DNA of 12,204 bases. Origin: Elusimicrobiaceae bacterium. Its GTDB lineage: Bacteria > Elusimicrobiota > Elusimicrobia > Elusimicrobiales > Elusimicrobiaceae. Positions 1 through 6,939 of this stretch are shown piece by piece; the first letter of the stretch is position 1; every line of letters starts with the position of its first letter. The translations under genes were made by a program, and so were the position numbers. The notes beneath the pieces were generated by a model, which saw only the letters and a list, made by a program, of their open reading frames with translations, was not told the origin of the DNA and searched no databases. The stretch lies in assembly GCA_024405075.1 (NCBI GenBank), contig JAKSPG010000023.1, positions 1-12,204 on the forward strand. Reading direction: 5' to 3'.

Positions 1-1257
1 ACGAAGCTTACCCGGGAGCGAAAGCCCGTCCATCACGCCTTTGCGGCGCGTCGACTCGCGGGCGGCACGCGCAGCTTCACGCGCACGATTCGCCAAAAGA
101 ACCTTGTCGATGATCGCCTTCGCAACAGAGGGGTTTTCTTCAAAGAAGGTAGACAATGTTTCGCCCACAACAGAACGGACAATACCTTCCACTTCGGAGT
201 TACCGAGTTTAGTTTTCGTCTGCCCTTCAAATTGCGGATGCGGAATTTTAACGGACAATACCGCCGTTAACCCTTCTTTAATATCATCGCCGCCCACGGA
301 AATATCTTTGTGTTTGGAAAGGTTGTTATTTTTAATATATTCGTTAATAATACGCGTAAGCGAAGAACGGAACCCGCTTAAATGCGTACCGCCTTCCACG
401 GTGTGGATGTTATTAACAAACGAAAAGACGTTTTCGGAATAGCTTTCGTTATACTGAATAGCAAACGAAATGTAATTATCCCCCACCTCTTTAGTGAGAT
501 AAATCGGCTCGGGGTTTAAAACGCTTTTGTTGGCGTTTAAAAATTTAACGAATTGGGAAATACCACCTTCGTAGAAAAACGTAACGGTTTGGTTATCGTC
601 TTTGCGCTCATCGGTGTAAATGATTTTTACCCCGGCATTCAAGAAGGCAATTTCGCGCAGGCGGTTACCGATGGTTTCGTTAGAGAAAGATAACTCACCG
701 AAAATTTCTTTATCGGCATGGAAAGTAACTTTCGTACCATGTTCTTTTGTATCGCCGATGATTTGTACTTTATCTTCGGGTTTACCGCGGTGGTAGCGTT
801 GAAAGTGTACATGTCCGTCGCGCCGTACTTCTACTTCCATGGTCTCGGAAAGTGCGTTTACGCACGACACGCCTACCCCGTGCAACCCGCCGGACACTTT
901 ATAAGCACCGCTGTCAAACTTACCACCGGCGTGTAAGACGGTCATAACGACTTCTAACGCCGATTTGGTGCGTAGTTTAGCATCTTTGGCGTTTTTCATT
1001 AAATCTACCGGAATACCGCGCCCATCGTCTTGAATAGAGCACGTCATGTCGTCTTTAATGGTAACGGTAATGGTGGTGGCTCCGCCGGCTAAAATTTCGT
1101 CTACGGAGTTATCTACCACTTCGTACACTAAATGGTGCAAACCCGGTAGTCCCGTGGACCCGATGTACATCGCCGGGCGTTTACGTACAGCTTCCAAACC
1201 TTCTAAAACAGTAATTTTGGAAGAATCATAATCCTTCTCTTTTTCTTCTGCTGTCAT
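1..1257 (-). CDS. gyrB: DNA gyrase subunit B, N-terminal 419 residues (3' end outside window)
   Basis: GyrB is the ATPase half of DNA gyrase, which introduces negative supercoils ahead of replication forks. The reading frame is open from ATG 1257 to the window edge, giving 419 residues of an expected 630-650 or more. Visible GHKL ATPase motifs are EVVDNSVDE (about 46-54, with the catalytic Glu and Mg-binding Asn), DDGRGIP (77-83) and GGLHGVGVSCVNA. The transducer domain carries the QTK loop (EGQTKTKLGN). The last residues (LPGKLR) sit just before the TOPRIM domain, which is not in the window. An AAGGAG Shine-Dalgarno lies 6 nt before the ATG. The gene starts 29 nt after the DUF721 gene, so it is probably the last member of the dnaA-dnaN-DUF721-gyrB run. 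ParE is the alternative paralog, but the position beside dnaN and dnaA favours GyrB. Confidence 0.95.
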   Translation of the reverse strand, partial: MTAEEKEKDYDSSKITVLEGLEAVRKRPAMYIGSTGLPGLHHLVYEVVDNSVDEILAGGATTITVTIKDDMTCSIQDDGRGIPVDLMKNAKDAKLRTKSALEVVMTVLHAGGKFDSGAYKVSGGLHGVGVSCVNALSETMEVEVRRDGHVHFQRYHRGKPEDKVQIIGDTKEHGTKVTFHADKEIFGELSFSNETIGNRLREIAFLNAGVKIIYTDERKDDNQTVTFFYEGGISQFVKFLNANKSVLNPEPIYLTKEVGDNYISFAIQYNESYSENVFSFVNNIHTVEGGTHLSGFRSSLTRIINEYIKNNNLSKHKDISVGGDDIKEGLTAVLSVKIPHPQFEGQTKTKLGNSEVEGIVRSVVGETLSTFFEENPSVAKAIIDKVLLANRAREAARAARESTRRKGVMDGLSLPGKLR

Positions 1258-1286
1258 GCACAACTCCTTAATCAAAAATACTAAAA

Positions 1287-1583
1287 CTATTGGATCTCTA
1301 TGCGGCTAATCCACGGTTGGGAAAAATGTTTATTCAGTTCCCCCACCAATTGTTGCCGACGGGCAATCAACTCGTTTTTGGCTACTGCTACTTTTACTTT
1401 TACATACAGTGTATCGTTTTGTACGGCCTGTAATACCCAAAATTTACTTTTGTTTCCTACCAATTGCGTCCACACGTGCTCCAAAATAAGTAAGCGGTTT
1501 AACCGGGTATTTAATTTATTAAACCGACCACCCAAATTAGCACTTGCGTACCAAGTCTTACGCGGGGCCGCACCAAATTTCAT
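1287..1583 (-). CDS. DUF721 / DciA-like protein
   Basis: Small protein of 98 aa. The C-terminal two thirds fit the DUF721 pattern: a 'W..LVG.....' segment (EHVWTQLVGNKSKF), a strand 'DTLYVKVKVAVAKNEL', then 'RRQQLVGELNKHF' and a short terminal strand. In many bacteria that lack DnaC or DnaI, DUF721 proteins (DciA) act as operators or loaders of the replicative helicase DnaB. Assigning that role here is inference from the family and the place in the dnaA-dnaN-gyrB cluster. The ATG overlaps the dnaN stop codon by one base (TAATG), so translation is probably coupled to dnaN; a GAGG just upstream could serve as Shine-Dalgarno. The basic N-terminal 30 residues (APRKTWYASANLGGRFNKL) are typical of the family. 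Family resemblance was judged by eye only. Confidence 0.7.
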   Translation of the reverse strand: MKFGAAPRKTWYASANLGGRFNKLNTRLNRLLILEHVWTQLVGNKSKFWVLQAVQNDTLYVKVKVAVAKNELIARRQQLVGELNKHFSQPWISRIEIQ

Positions 1584-2692
1584 TACGCCCTCACCGGCAT
1601 AATGACATATTTAAATGTATCGTCCCCCACCGGCTCTACCAACACCGGCTGGGAAGCATTGACAAAAGAAAACGATACTTTATCGGTGGAAATGTTTTTC
1701 AGTACATCAATAATGTACTGCGGGTTAAAAGCCGCATTGAATGTTTCGGCTTTATACTCTATAGCTAACTCGTCGGTAAATTCCATATTTTGGGAATTAG
1801 AAGCGACTGTTAAACGGTTATTGTCCAACTGGTATTTAACCACGCTGCCAAATTCGCCGGAGCACAAGGCCGAACGGCGTGTGGAAGCGAGTAATTCTTT
1901 GGAAAATACTTCAAAAGAAATATTCTTTTTCGTCGGAATTACTTGGTTGTAGTTCGGAAAATTTCCCTCAATTAAGCGGGAAATAAAAGTAGTTTCGTTT
2001 AAAATAAAACTCACTTGGTTGGAAGAAACATTGACTTTAATTTTACTGTCTTTTTCCGGTTTTACCAAAGAAATATAGCGGCAAACTTCGTTTAAAATTT
2101 TGGTGGGAATAATAATTTTAAACGTCTGGGAACCCGGTAACGCTTTATGGCTTGCAATAGCTAAACGGCCTCCGTCGGTAGCTACAATTTCAAATTTATC
2201 GGCGGTATTATTCCACAATAAACCGTTCAAAATATAACGCGTCTCTTGCGTAGAGGCGGAAAAAGCTGTTTTTTCAACCATATTTTGTAATTCTAACGGG
2301 TCCAATTCCACACTGTTATCGTGTTCTACTTCAGGAATGGCCGGATACTCGGATTTAGGCGTACCCATCACCCAAAATTTACTCTTACCCGATTTAATAT
2401 GAAATTTGTTGTTTTCATCCAGAGAAAGATTGATTTCTTTATCATCGGGTAAATTTTTAATAATGTCCGAAAATTCTTTCATCGGAATAGTAATACTGCC
2501 TTCTTCTTCTACCTCGGCGTTAACAAAATGGACGGTGGCCATTTCCATATCGGTGCGGACGAGTTTTAATTTACCACGGTGCGCCTCCATTAAAAAATTA
2601 TGGAGGATAGGCAGTGTTGTGCGGGAAGATACCCCGGCAGACACAACCTGGATGCCTTCCAAAAGAACGGATTTAGTAATATTTATTTTCAT
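1583..2692 (-). CDS. dnaN: DNA polymerase III beta subunit (sliding clamp)
   Basis: The beta clamp encircles DNA and tethers polymerase III and many other replication and repair proteins. At 369 aa it matches the usual length. It begins MKINITKSVLLEGIQVVSAGVSSRTTLPILHNFLME, the standard first-domain opening. Clamp hallmarks follow: 'ATDGGRLAIASH' in the middle domain, 'FPNYNQVIP' and a C-terminus reading 'YVIMPVRA', the equivalent of the usual MP(M/V)R(L/A) tail that forms the peptide-binding pocket. The ATG at 2692 has an AGGAA Shine-Dalgarno 8 nt upstream. It lies downstream of dnaA across a 170-bp gap that contains the candidate origin, and its stop codon overlaps the DUF721 start. No convincing dnaN-specific promoter was found in the gap, so it may be read from dnaA or from a promoter that I cannot resolve. 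Confidence 0.97.
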   Translation of the reverse strand: MKINITKSVLLEGIQVVSAGVSSRTTLPILHNFLMEAHRGKLKLVRTDMEMATVHFVNAEVEEEGSITIPMKEFSDIIKNLPDDKEINLSLDENNKFHIKSGKSKFWVMGTPKSEYPAIPEVEHDNSVELDPLELQNMVEKTAFSASTQETRYILNGLLWNNTADKFEIVATDGGRLAIASHKALPGSQTFKIIIPTKILNEVCRYISLVKPEKDSKIKVNVSSNQVSFILNETTFISRLIEGNFPNYNQVIPTKKNISFEVFSKELLASTRRSALCSGEFGSVVKYQLDNNRLTVASNSQNMEFTDELAIEYKAETFNAAFNPQYIIDVLKNISTDKVSFSFVNASQPVLVEPVGDDTFKYVIMPVRA

Positions 2693-2880
2693 ATTTATAT
2701 TTCCTGTAATATATCCTGTTTATTGTGTGGATATTGTGATTTGTCTTGCATCTTTTACAAAAACGGTCTGTGTATAACCCTTATTTTTTATTCACAGTGT
2801 ACACACCTAAAAAATTTATCCTTTCTTTATAGTTACTTTACTACCATGTTATCCACAGTTTTCTACTTATTATCCACAGC
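2693..2880. other. oriC: Candidate chromosomal replication origin (oriC) with DnaA-box cluster
   Basis: The dnaA-dnaN spacer plus the last codons of dnaA hold five sites matching the DnaA box. Two are perfect TTATCCACA on the plus strand (2849-2857 and 2870-2878, start to start 21 bp, about two helical turns). One is TTATTCACA (2788-2796, plus), one TTATACACA (2769-2777, minus) and one ATATCCACA (2726-2734, minus). AT-rich DNA at about 2797-2845 is a possible unwinding element. On the minus strand, the box at 2849-2857 is followed by CATGG and then TAG-TAA, reminiscent of the box, spacer, DnaA-trio layout described in Bacillus, but only two trios are clear. The boxes are seen directly. Origin function is inferred from the dnaA/dnaN context and the reversal of gene direction nearby. 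Confidence 0.8.
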
Positions 2881-4236
2881 TTTAATATCTAAAATAATTT
2901 GGTTGATTTCAGCGGCAAAAAAAGGATCTTTTTCAATTTTTTCCTTTACAGTGTCGCGCGCGTGGACAACGGTACTGTGGTCGCGGTTAAATTCACGGCC
3001 AATTTCGGGCAGTGATAAATCCGTCAAATCCGTTGTTAAAAACATGGCAATCTGGCGCGGCCACGCTACGGATTGCGTTTTGCGTTTAGAATTAAAATCT
3101 TCCATTTTGATATTAAAATGTTTACCTACGATTTTTTTAATCGTATTGATATTAACGGAAGATGTATTGTTATAAATTAAAATATCAGCCAGTAATTCTT
3201 TAGCAATAGCGATAGAAGGCGTTACGCTGTGCATACCGCAGTAAGCTACTAACCTAAATAAAGAACCTTCTAATTCGCGTACATTGGTGTGGATTCCTTC
3301 GGCAATAAATGCCAATACATCGTCACCAATATCAAAGTTAATAGAATCCCTTTTTTGACGCAAAATAGCAATACGCGTTTCTAAATTAGGGCGTTTAATT
3401 TCGGTCGTAATGCCCGAAAGTAAACGGGAGGAAAGTCTTTCATCCCACTCTAATTGTTGGGGGGTTCTATCCGATGATAAAACAATCTGTTTTTTACTTT
3501 CAAACAGCGCATTAAATGTATTAAAAAATTCAATTGTACACGCTTCTTTACCGGAAACAAACTGAATATCATCCATTAAAAAACAATCCAGCGAACGGTA
3601 TTTCTTACGGAAACTTTCCGGTGTTTTACTTTGTAGAGCTTCAATATATTCACTAACAAATTCTTCGCCGGACATATATAATACTTTGGCCGACGGATTA
3701 TCTTTTAAAATTTGATTTCCGATTGCGTGTAATAAATGGGTTTTTCCCAGCCCCGGGGAAGAATAAATAACGAGCGGATTATTTTCCCGCGCGCCCAGTT
3801 TATGGGCAACGGCTTCGGCAGCTTTATAAGCAAAGCGGTTGGAGGGGGACTCAATAAAATTTTCAAACGTATATGAAGAATTTAACCGCGAAGCAAACGG
3901 GTTTATTTTTACAACAGCAGGTTGCTCGGTAACTGCTGTAGCTGAAAAAACATCTTGCGCCGAAGTGATAGTGGGGGTTTCTTCCGGTGCCTCTATCTTA
4001 TACTCTACTGTAATTTGCGTTCCTAAATGTTTTAGAAATGCATCTCTGATAATGGTTTCGTAACGTTCCCGGATTGTATTTCCCCAAAACTGGTTGGGCA
4101 GACAAATCACTAGTGCCGTCGCGTTATACTCAAAATGCGCGGGGCGCAACCACATGTCGTATGAATCTTTCCCTATAATATTTTCTATATCTTGGAAAAC
4201 AGGAACCAGCTGCGGGTATTTTTCTAGATTATCCAC
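2863..4236 (-). CDS. dnaA: Chromosomal replication initiator protein DnaA
   Basis: DnaA binds DnaA boxes and melts the origin in an ATP-dependent filament. The 457 aa match the normal length. Domain I spans about residues 1-85 (helicase/self-interaction region). The AAA+ domain follows, with Walker A 'SPGLGKTHLLHAIGN', Walker B 'CFLMDDIQF' and the arginine-rich 'DERLSSRLLSG' segment. The C-terminal DNA-binding domain carries the signature 'IGREFNRDHSTVVHA'. That signature is one residue shorter than the usual 'F-G-G-R-D-H'. The start is GTG at 4236: an in-frame TAG lies five codons upstream and an AGGATGG Shine-Dalgarno about 10 nt before. The coding sequence begins and ends with GTGGATAAT, i.e. 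DnaA-box sequence (TTATCCACT at 4229-4237 and TTATCCACA at 2870-2878). A promoter at 4273-4302 drives it. Confidence 0.97.
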   Translation of the reverse strand: MDNLEKYPQLVPVFQDIENIIGKDSYDMWLRPAHFEYNATALVICLPNQFWGNTIRERYETIIRDAFLKHLGTQITVEYKIEAPEETPTITSAQDVFSATAVTEQPAVVKINPFASRLNSSYTFENFIESPSNRFAYKAAEAVAHKLGARENNPLVIYSSPGLGKTHLLHAIGNQILKDNPSAKVLYMSGEEFVSEYIEALQSKTPESFRKKYRSLDCFLMDDIQFVSGKEACTIEFFNTFNALFESKKQIVLSSDRTPQQLEWDERLSSRLLSGITTEIKRPNLETRIAILRQKRDSINFDIGDDVLAFIAEGIHTNVRELEGSLFRLVAYCGMHSVTPSIAIAKELLADILIYNNTSSVNINTIKKIVGKHFNIKMEDFNSKRKTQSVAWPRQIAMFLTTDLTDLSLPEIGREFNRDHSTVVHARDTVKEKIEKDPFFAAEINQIILDIKAVDNK

Positions 4237-4237
4237 T
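4229..4237 (+). promoter_or_regulatory. DnaA box overlapping the dnaA start codon
   Basis: TTATCCACT, one mismatch from TTATCCACA, covers the GTG start and first codons of dnaA (on the minus strand GTG GAT AAT, preceded by A). It lies about 30 nt downstream of the predicted transcription start. Bound DnaA could therefore affect its own expression (autoregulation), which is common for dnaA genes, but this is inference from position. Confidence 0.5.
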
Positions 4238-4272
4238 ACATTACCATCCTACCACTTAAAATGACTCCCTAT

Positions 4273-4302
4273 ATATTACCACTTATTTTAAGGTAAGGTC
4301 AA
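4273..4302 (-). promoter_or_regulatory. Sigma-70-type promoter of dnaA
   Basis: On the minus strand, TTGACC (4302-4297) is followed by an 18-bp spacer and TAATAT (4278-4273), with TG placed one base before the -10 (extended -10). The predicted start is near 4266, leaving a leader of about 30 nt that contains the AGGATGG ribosome binding site of dnaA. Confidence 0.6.
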
Positions 4303-4360
4303 TCAGAAAATTGAAAAATAGCGTTTAAATCGTTAAAAGGGAGTTAAATTTTGGTTTTTT

Positions 4361-4428
4361 AAAAAAAATGCGGACTAGGTATTAAAAAATCATAAAAACG
4401 GTTAAAAAACCATTTTAGGGTAAAAAAA
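4361..4428. other. Cluster of nearly helix-phased A-tracts (predicted curved DNA)
   Basis: Runs of 5 to 8 A occur at 4361-4368, 4384-4389, 4394-4398, 4404-4409 and 4422-4428. Their centres lie 22, 9.5, 10.5 and 18.5 bp apart, close to multiples of the helical repeat. Such phasing normally gives intrinsic curvature. The block ends 24 bp before the -35 of the superoxide reductase promoter, so it may act as an upstream activating or UP-like element, or belong to the origin region. The function is inference. This entry and the two flanking promoters describe the gene-free 4237-4547 interval. Confidence 0.5.
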
Positions 4429-4451
4429 CGGTTTCTAATCTATTTTTAGAC

Positions 4452-4481
4452 TTGACGCAACCAAAGCCGGCTTTTTATAAT
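4452..4481 (+). promoter_or_regulatory. Strong sigma-70-type promoter of the superoxide reductase operon
   Basis: TTGACG (4452-4457), 18-bp spacer and a perfect TATAAT (4476-4481). The predicted start near 4488 leaves a leader of about 60 nt ending in an AAGGGGGA Shine-Dalgarno (about 4536-4543) before ATG 4548. A second -10-like TATACT at 4511-4516 has no good -35. Confidence 0.75.
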
Positions 4482-4547
4482 AAAAACTGGATCCGGTTAA
4501 AAAAATGTTATATACTCTGTAGAAAGCTTACATAAAAGGGGGAACTG

Positions 4548-4934
4548 ATGACACAAATAAACGATATTTACGTTTGCCGTATTTGCGGCAACCGGGTAGA
4601 AGTAGTAAACGACGGTCAAGGCGAATTAATTTGCTGTGGCCAGCCCATGCATAAAGCCGTGGCGGGTACGTCGGACGGTGCGGCGGAAAAACACGTGCCG
4701 GTTATTGAGCGTATTGAGGGGGGATATAAAGTAACCATAGGGAGCGTGGAACACCCTTCCACCGTTGAGCACCATATTGAATGGATAGAGTTGATTTGCC
4801 GTTCGTGCGGGAAAGTACAGCGCAAACACCTCACCCCCGGCGAGAAACCACAAGCCGTTTTTAAGACAGACGCTCAACAAGTGACTGCGCGCGAATATTG
4901 CAATTTACACGGCTTGTGGCAAGCTGAAAATTAG
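4548..4934 (+). CDS. dfx: Desulfoferrodoxin (2Fe-superoxide reductase)
   Basis: Reduces superoxide to hydrogen peroxide without making O2, the usual strategy of anaerobes; electrons normally come from rubredoxin. The protein is 128 aa. The N-terminal desulforedoxin domain has Cys10 and Cys13 (CRIC) plus Cys29-Cys30 (CC), which bind the Fe(SCys)4 centre. The catalytic domain has the lid motif Glu47-Lys48-His49 (EKHVP) and the Fe(His)4Cys ligands His49, His69, His75, Cys118 and His121 (CNLHGLW). These positions fit the classical Desulfovibrio protein almost residue for residue. The ATG at 4548 follows a strong AAGGGGGA site. It is the first gene of a four-gene unit, 19 nt before the flavo-diiron gene. 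Also known as rbo or sor. No oddities seen. Confidence 0.96.
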   Translation: MTQINDIYVCRICGNRVEVVNDGQGELICCGQPMHKAVAGTSDGAAEKHVPVIERIEGGYKVTIGSVEHPSTVEHHIEWIELICRSCGKVQRKHLTPGEKPQAVFKTDAQQVTAREYCNLHGLWQAEN

Positions 4935-4953
4935 CACGAGGAGCTTAAACCAT

Positions 4954-6150
4954 ATGATGCAGGCGGTAAAAATTTCGGAAAAAGTATACTGGGTGGGGGC
5001 CATAGATTGGAATTTGCGCGATTTCCACGGCTACGCTACCCATCGGGGTACGACGTACAACGCTTACCTTATTCTAAGTGAAAAACCTACCTTAGTAGAC
5101 ACGGTTAAAAAGGAATTTTACGACGAAATGATGCAACGTATCCGAAGCGTCATAGACCCGAAAAAAATTCAGCTTATTATTTCCAATCACTCGGAGCTGG
5201 ACCACTCGGGCGCGTTGGCGCAAACGATTGCCGCCGTAGAACCGCAAGAAGTGTATGTTTCGGCCATGGGAATGAAAGATTTGATGGAGCACTTTCACCA
5301 AGACCTTAAATTAAAAGTAGTAAAAACGGGCGACCGAATTGACGTCGGCGGCGATACGATTTCGTTTGTGGAAGCGCGCATGCTCCACTGGCCCGACAGT
5401 ATGTTTTCGTACTTAGAGAAAGAAAACATTTTATTTAGTAACGACGTTTTCGGTATGCACTACGCCACCGACCGTTTGTTTGACGACGAGAACGACGAGC
5501 ATTTATGGATAAGCGAAGCTGAAAAATACTACGCTAACATTGTGCTTCCGTATTCGGATATTGTACTGCGGTTTTTGGACCAGGTAAAGCAAATGGGACT
5601 TTCTCCTCGTATGATTGCGCCGGACCACGGATTTATTTGGCGCAAAGACCCGGCGAGAATCGTGGCGTTATACGCCAAGTGGGCTGCCCAAAAGCCAACT
5701 CAAAAAGCCGTCATCGTATACGACACTATGTGGGGCAGCAGCGAAAAAATGGCCCGCCAAATTGCCGACGGGATATCTTCTTGCGGTGTGCAGGTTCGCT
5801 TGCTGTCCATGCATCATAACGACCGTAGCGAAGTAGCCCATGCTTTGCTGGACAGTGCGGCACTTATCGTCGGTACGCCGGTATTAAACAGCCAGATTTT
5901 TCCGTCACTAGCGGACGTGCTTTGTTACCTAAAAGGACTTCGCAAGAAAAATCTTATCGGAGTTGCTTTCGGCTCCTATGGTTGGAACGGTGCACCGATA
6001 GACGAGTTAGCAAAAATGTTGGAAAACATGCATGTGCAACTGGTAGCACCGGCACTGAAGGTTTGCTTTGTTCCCGACGAAGAGGCACTCAACAAATGCC
6101 GGGAATTGGGCGTCAATATCGGCCACCAAATTAAGGAAAAAGCAAATTAA
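4954..6150 (+). CDS. fprA: A-type flavoprotein (flavo-diiron protein, FprA family)
   Basis: Flavo-diiron proteins reduce O2 to water and/or NO to N2O in the cytoplasm, with electrons from rubredoxin or flavin reductases. The 398 aa contain a beta-lactamase-like diiron domain (about 1-245) and a flavodoxin domain (about 252-395). The diiron ligands are all visible: His79-x-Glu81-x-Asp83-His84 (NHSELDHSG), His145 (MLHWPDSM), Asp164 (SNDVFG) and His225 (APDHGF). The FMN phosphate loop is DTMWGSSEKMA. There is no fused rubredoxin domain; a separate one lies two genes downstream. The first of two adjacent ATGs (4954, 4957) is preferred because GAGGAG lies 10 nt before it. Whether O2 or NO is the real substrate cannot be told from sequence. 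Confidence 0.95.
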   Translation: MMQAVKISEKVYWVGAIDWNLRDFHGYATHRGTTYNAYLILSEKPTLVDTVKKEFYDEMMQRIRSVIDPKKIQLIISNHSELDHSGALAQTIAAVEPQEVYVSAMGMKDLMEHFHQDLKLKVVKTGDRIDVGGDTISFVEARMLHWPDSMFSYLEKENILFSNDVFGMHYATDRLFDDENDEHLWISEAEKYYANIVLPYSDIVLRFLDQVKQMGLSPRMIAPDHGFIWRKDPARIVALYAKWAAQKPTQKAVIVYDTMWGSSEKMARQIADGISSCGVQVRLLSMHHNDRSEVAHALLDSAALIVGTPVLNSQIFPSLADVLCYLKGLRKKNLIGVAFGSYGWNGAPIDELAKMLENMHVQLVAPALKVCFVPDEEALNKCRELGVNIGHQIKEKAN

Positions 6151-6154
6151 TTTT

Positions 6155-6670
6155 ATGAGTGAAGTAAATATAAACGCGAGTTTGCAATACATTACATACG
6201 GGTTGTATATCGTCACCGTTGCCGACGAAGACAAAAAAAACGGAATGATTTTAAACACCGTTTTTCAAGTGACGGCGGATCCTGCGCAGGTGGCTATTTC
6301 GGTCAATAAACAAAGCTTAACGCACGAGATTTTACTTCGTACAAATTGCTTTGCCGCAATGCCGCTGGACCAGACGGCGACACTTCCTTTTATCGGCAAT
6401 TTTGGCTTTCGCACGGGACGTAATTACGATAAGTTCGCCAAAGCGGAGTACACCGTCGGAGAAACGGGCTGTCCGCTCGTTACACAGCACACGCTTTCGT
6501 ACCTGGAAGCGCAGGTATTGCAGACGTTAGACGTCGGTACACACACGCTGTTTGTAGGCAAAATAAAAAACGCCGGTGTGTTTGCCTCGCAAGCACCGGC
6601 CATGACGTATGAATACTATCATCAAGTAATTAAAGGTAAAGTGCCCGCTGGTGCGACGCATCATTTTTAA
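6155..6670 (+). CDS. Flavin reductase-like protein (FMN-binding split barrel)
   Basis: 171 aa. It contains the flavin reductase domain: 'LQYITYGLYIVTVADEDKKN' followed by 'NTVFQVTADPAQVAISVNKQ' and 'LTHEIL', a pattern typical of the flavin reductase half of high-molecular-weight rubredoxin (Hrb) and related proteins. The likely role is NAD(P)H:flavin/rubredoxin electron transfer feeding the neighbouring flavo-diiron protein; this is inference from family and neighbourhood. The open frame extends upstream to 6068 inside fprA, but the domain begins right after ATG 6155, so that start is chosen. Its ribosome site is weak: AAGGAAAA ends some 16 nt upstream, and the gene starts 4 nt after the fprA stop, so translation is probably coupled. 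In Hrb this domain is fused to rubredoxin; here the two are separate neighbours. Confidence 0.88.
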   Translation: MSEVNINASLQYITYGLYIVTVADEDKKNGMILNTVFQVTADPAQVAISVNKQSLTHEILLRTNCFAAMPLDQTATLPFIGNFGFRTGRNYDKFAKAEYTVGETGCPLVTQHTLSYLEAQVLQTLDVGTHTLFVGKIKNAGVFASQAPAMTYEYYHQVIKGKVPAGATHHF

Positions 6671-6692
6671 ATTATAGTAAGGAGAATCAATT

Positions 6693-6854
6693 ATGGTGAA
6701 ATATGTTTGTGAAATTTGTGGTTATGTGTATGATCCGGCCGTAGGCGATCCGGAAAACGGCATCCCGGCTAATACCGCTTGGGAAGATGTAAAAGAAGAT
6801 TGGGTATGCCCTGTTTGCGGGGTAGGAAAGGACCAGTTTGCCGCACAAAATTAA
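6693..6854 (+). CDS. Rubredoxin
   Basis: 53-aa electron carrier with a single Fe(SCys)4 centre. Cysteines 6 and 9 (CEICGYVYDP) and 39 and 42 (CPVCGVGKDQF) form the two CxxCG knuckles. The aromatic core residues (Tyr4, Tyr11, Tyr13, Trp30, Trp37, Phe49) and 'DPENGIPANTAWEDV' are typical. The length is normal for stand-alone rubredoxin. The start is ATG 6693, with TAAGGAGAA 7-8 nt upstream. It lies 22 nt after the flavin reductase gene and is last in the operon before two terminators. It probably donates electrons to the flavo-diiron protein and/or superoxide reductase encoded in the same operon. Confidence 0.96.
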   Translation: MVKYVCEICGYVYDPAVGDPENGIPANTAWEDVKEDWVCPVCGVGKDQFAAQN

Positions 6855-6872
6855 AATTTGGGGCGGTTTTGA

Positions 6873-6901
6873 AAAAAATGCTTAAAATTTAAGCATTTTT
6901 T
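6873..6901 (+). terminator. Rho-independent terminator after rubredoxin (first)
   Basis: Perfect inverted repeat ATGCTTAAA-A-TTTAAGCAT (6878-6896) flanked by A-run and T-run, giving a longer A/U-closed stem with a six-T tail. It is low in GC and symmetrical, so it could also work from the other strand. Confidence 0.7.
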
Positions 6902-6913
6902 AATATAATCTTT

Positions 6914-6939
6914 ACGGGCGTTTGCAAACGCCCGTTTTT
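6914..6939 (+). terminator. Second, GC-rich terminator of the oxidative-stress operon
   Basis: Perfect 22-bp palindrome: ACGGGCG, then TTTGCAAA, then CGCCCGT (6914-6935), followed by five T. It is only 12 bp after the first hairpin. The tandem arrangement should isolate the operon from the glycosyltransferase gene. Confidence 0.85.

Noticed and set aside
1473..1478. CACGTG inside the DUF721 gene as a further parS
   Set aside because: Flanks (CCA...CTC) do not extend the palindrome; only the 6-bp core matches.
2600..3175. Plus-strand open frame of 191 codons across the dnaA-dnaN gap
   Set aside because: It is a shadow of dnaA and dnaN and runs over the DnaA boxes; composition and lack of a ribosome site argue against a gene.
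4692..4697. CACGTG inside the superoxide reductase gene as parS
   Set aside because: Flanks AAAAA and CCGG break the symmetry; only the 6-bp core matches.
6068..6154. Longer flavin reductase starting inside fprA
   Set aside because: Those codons are the out-of-frame fprA end; the flavin reductase domain starts immediately after ATG 6155.
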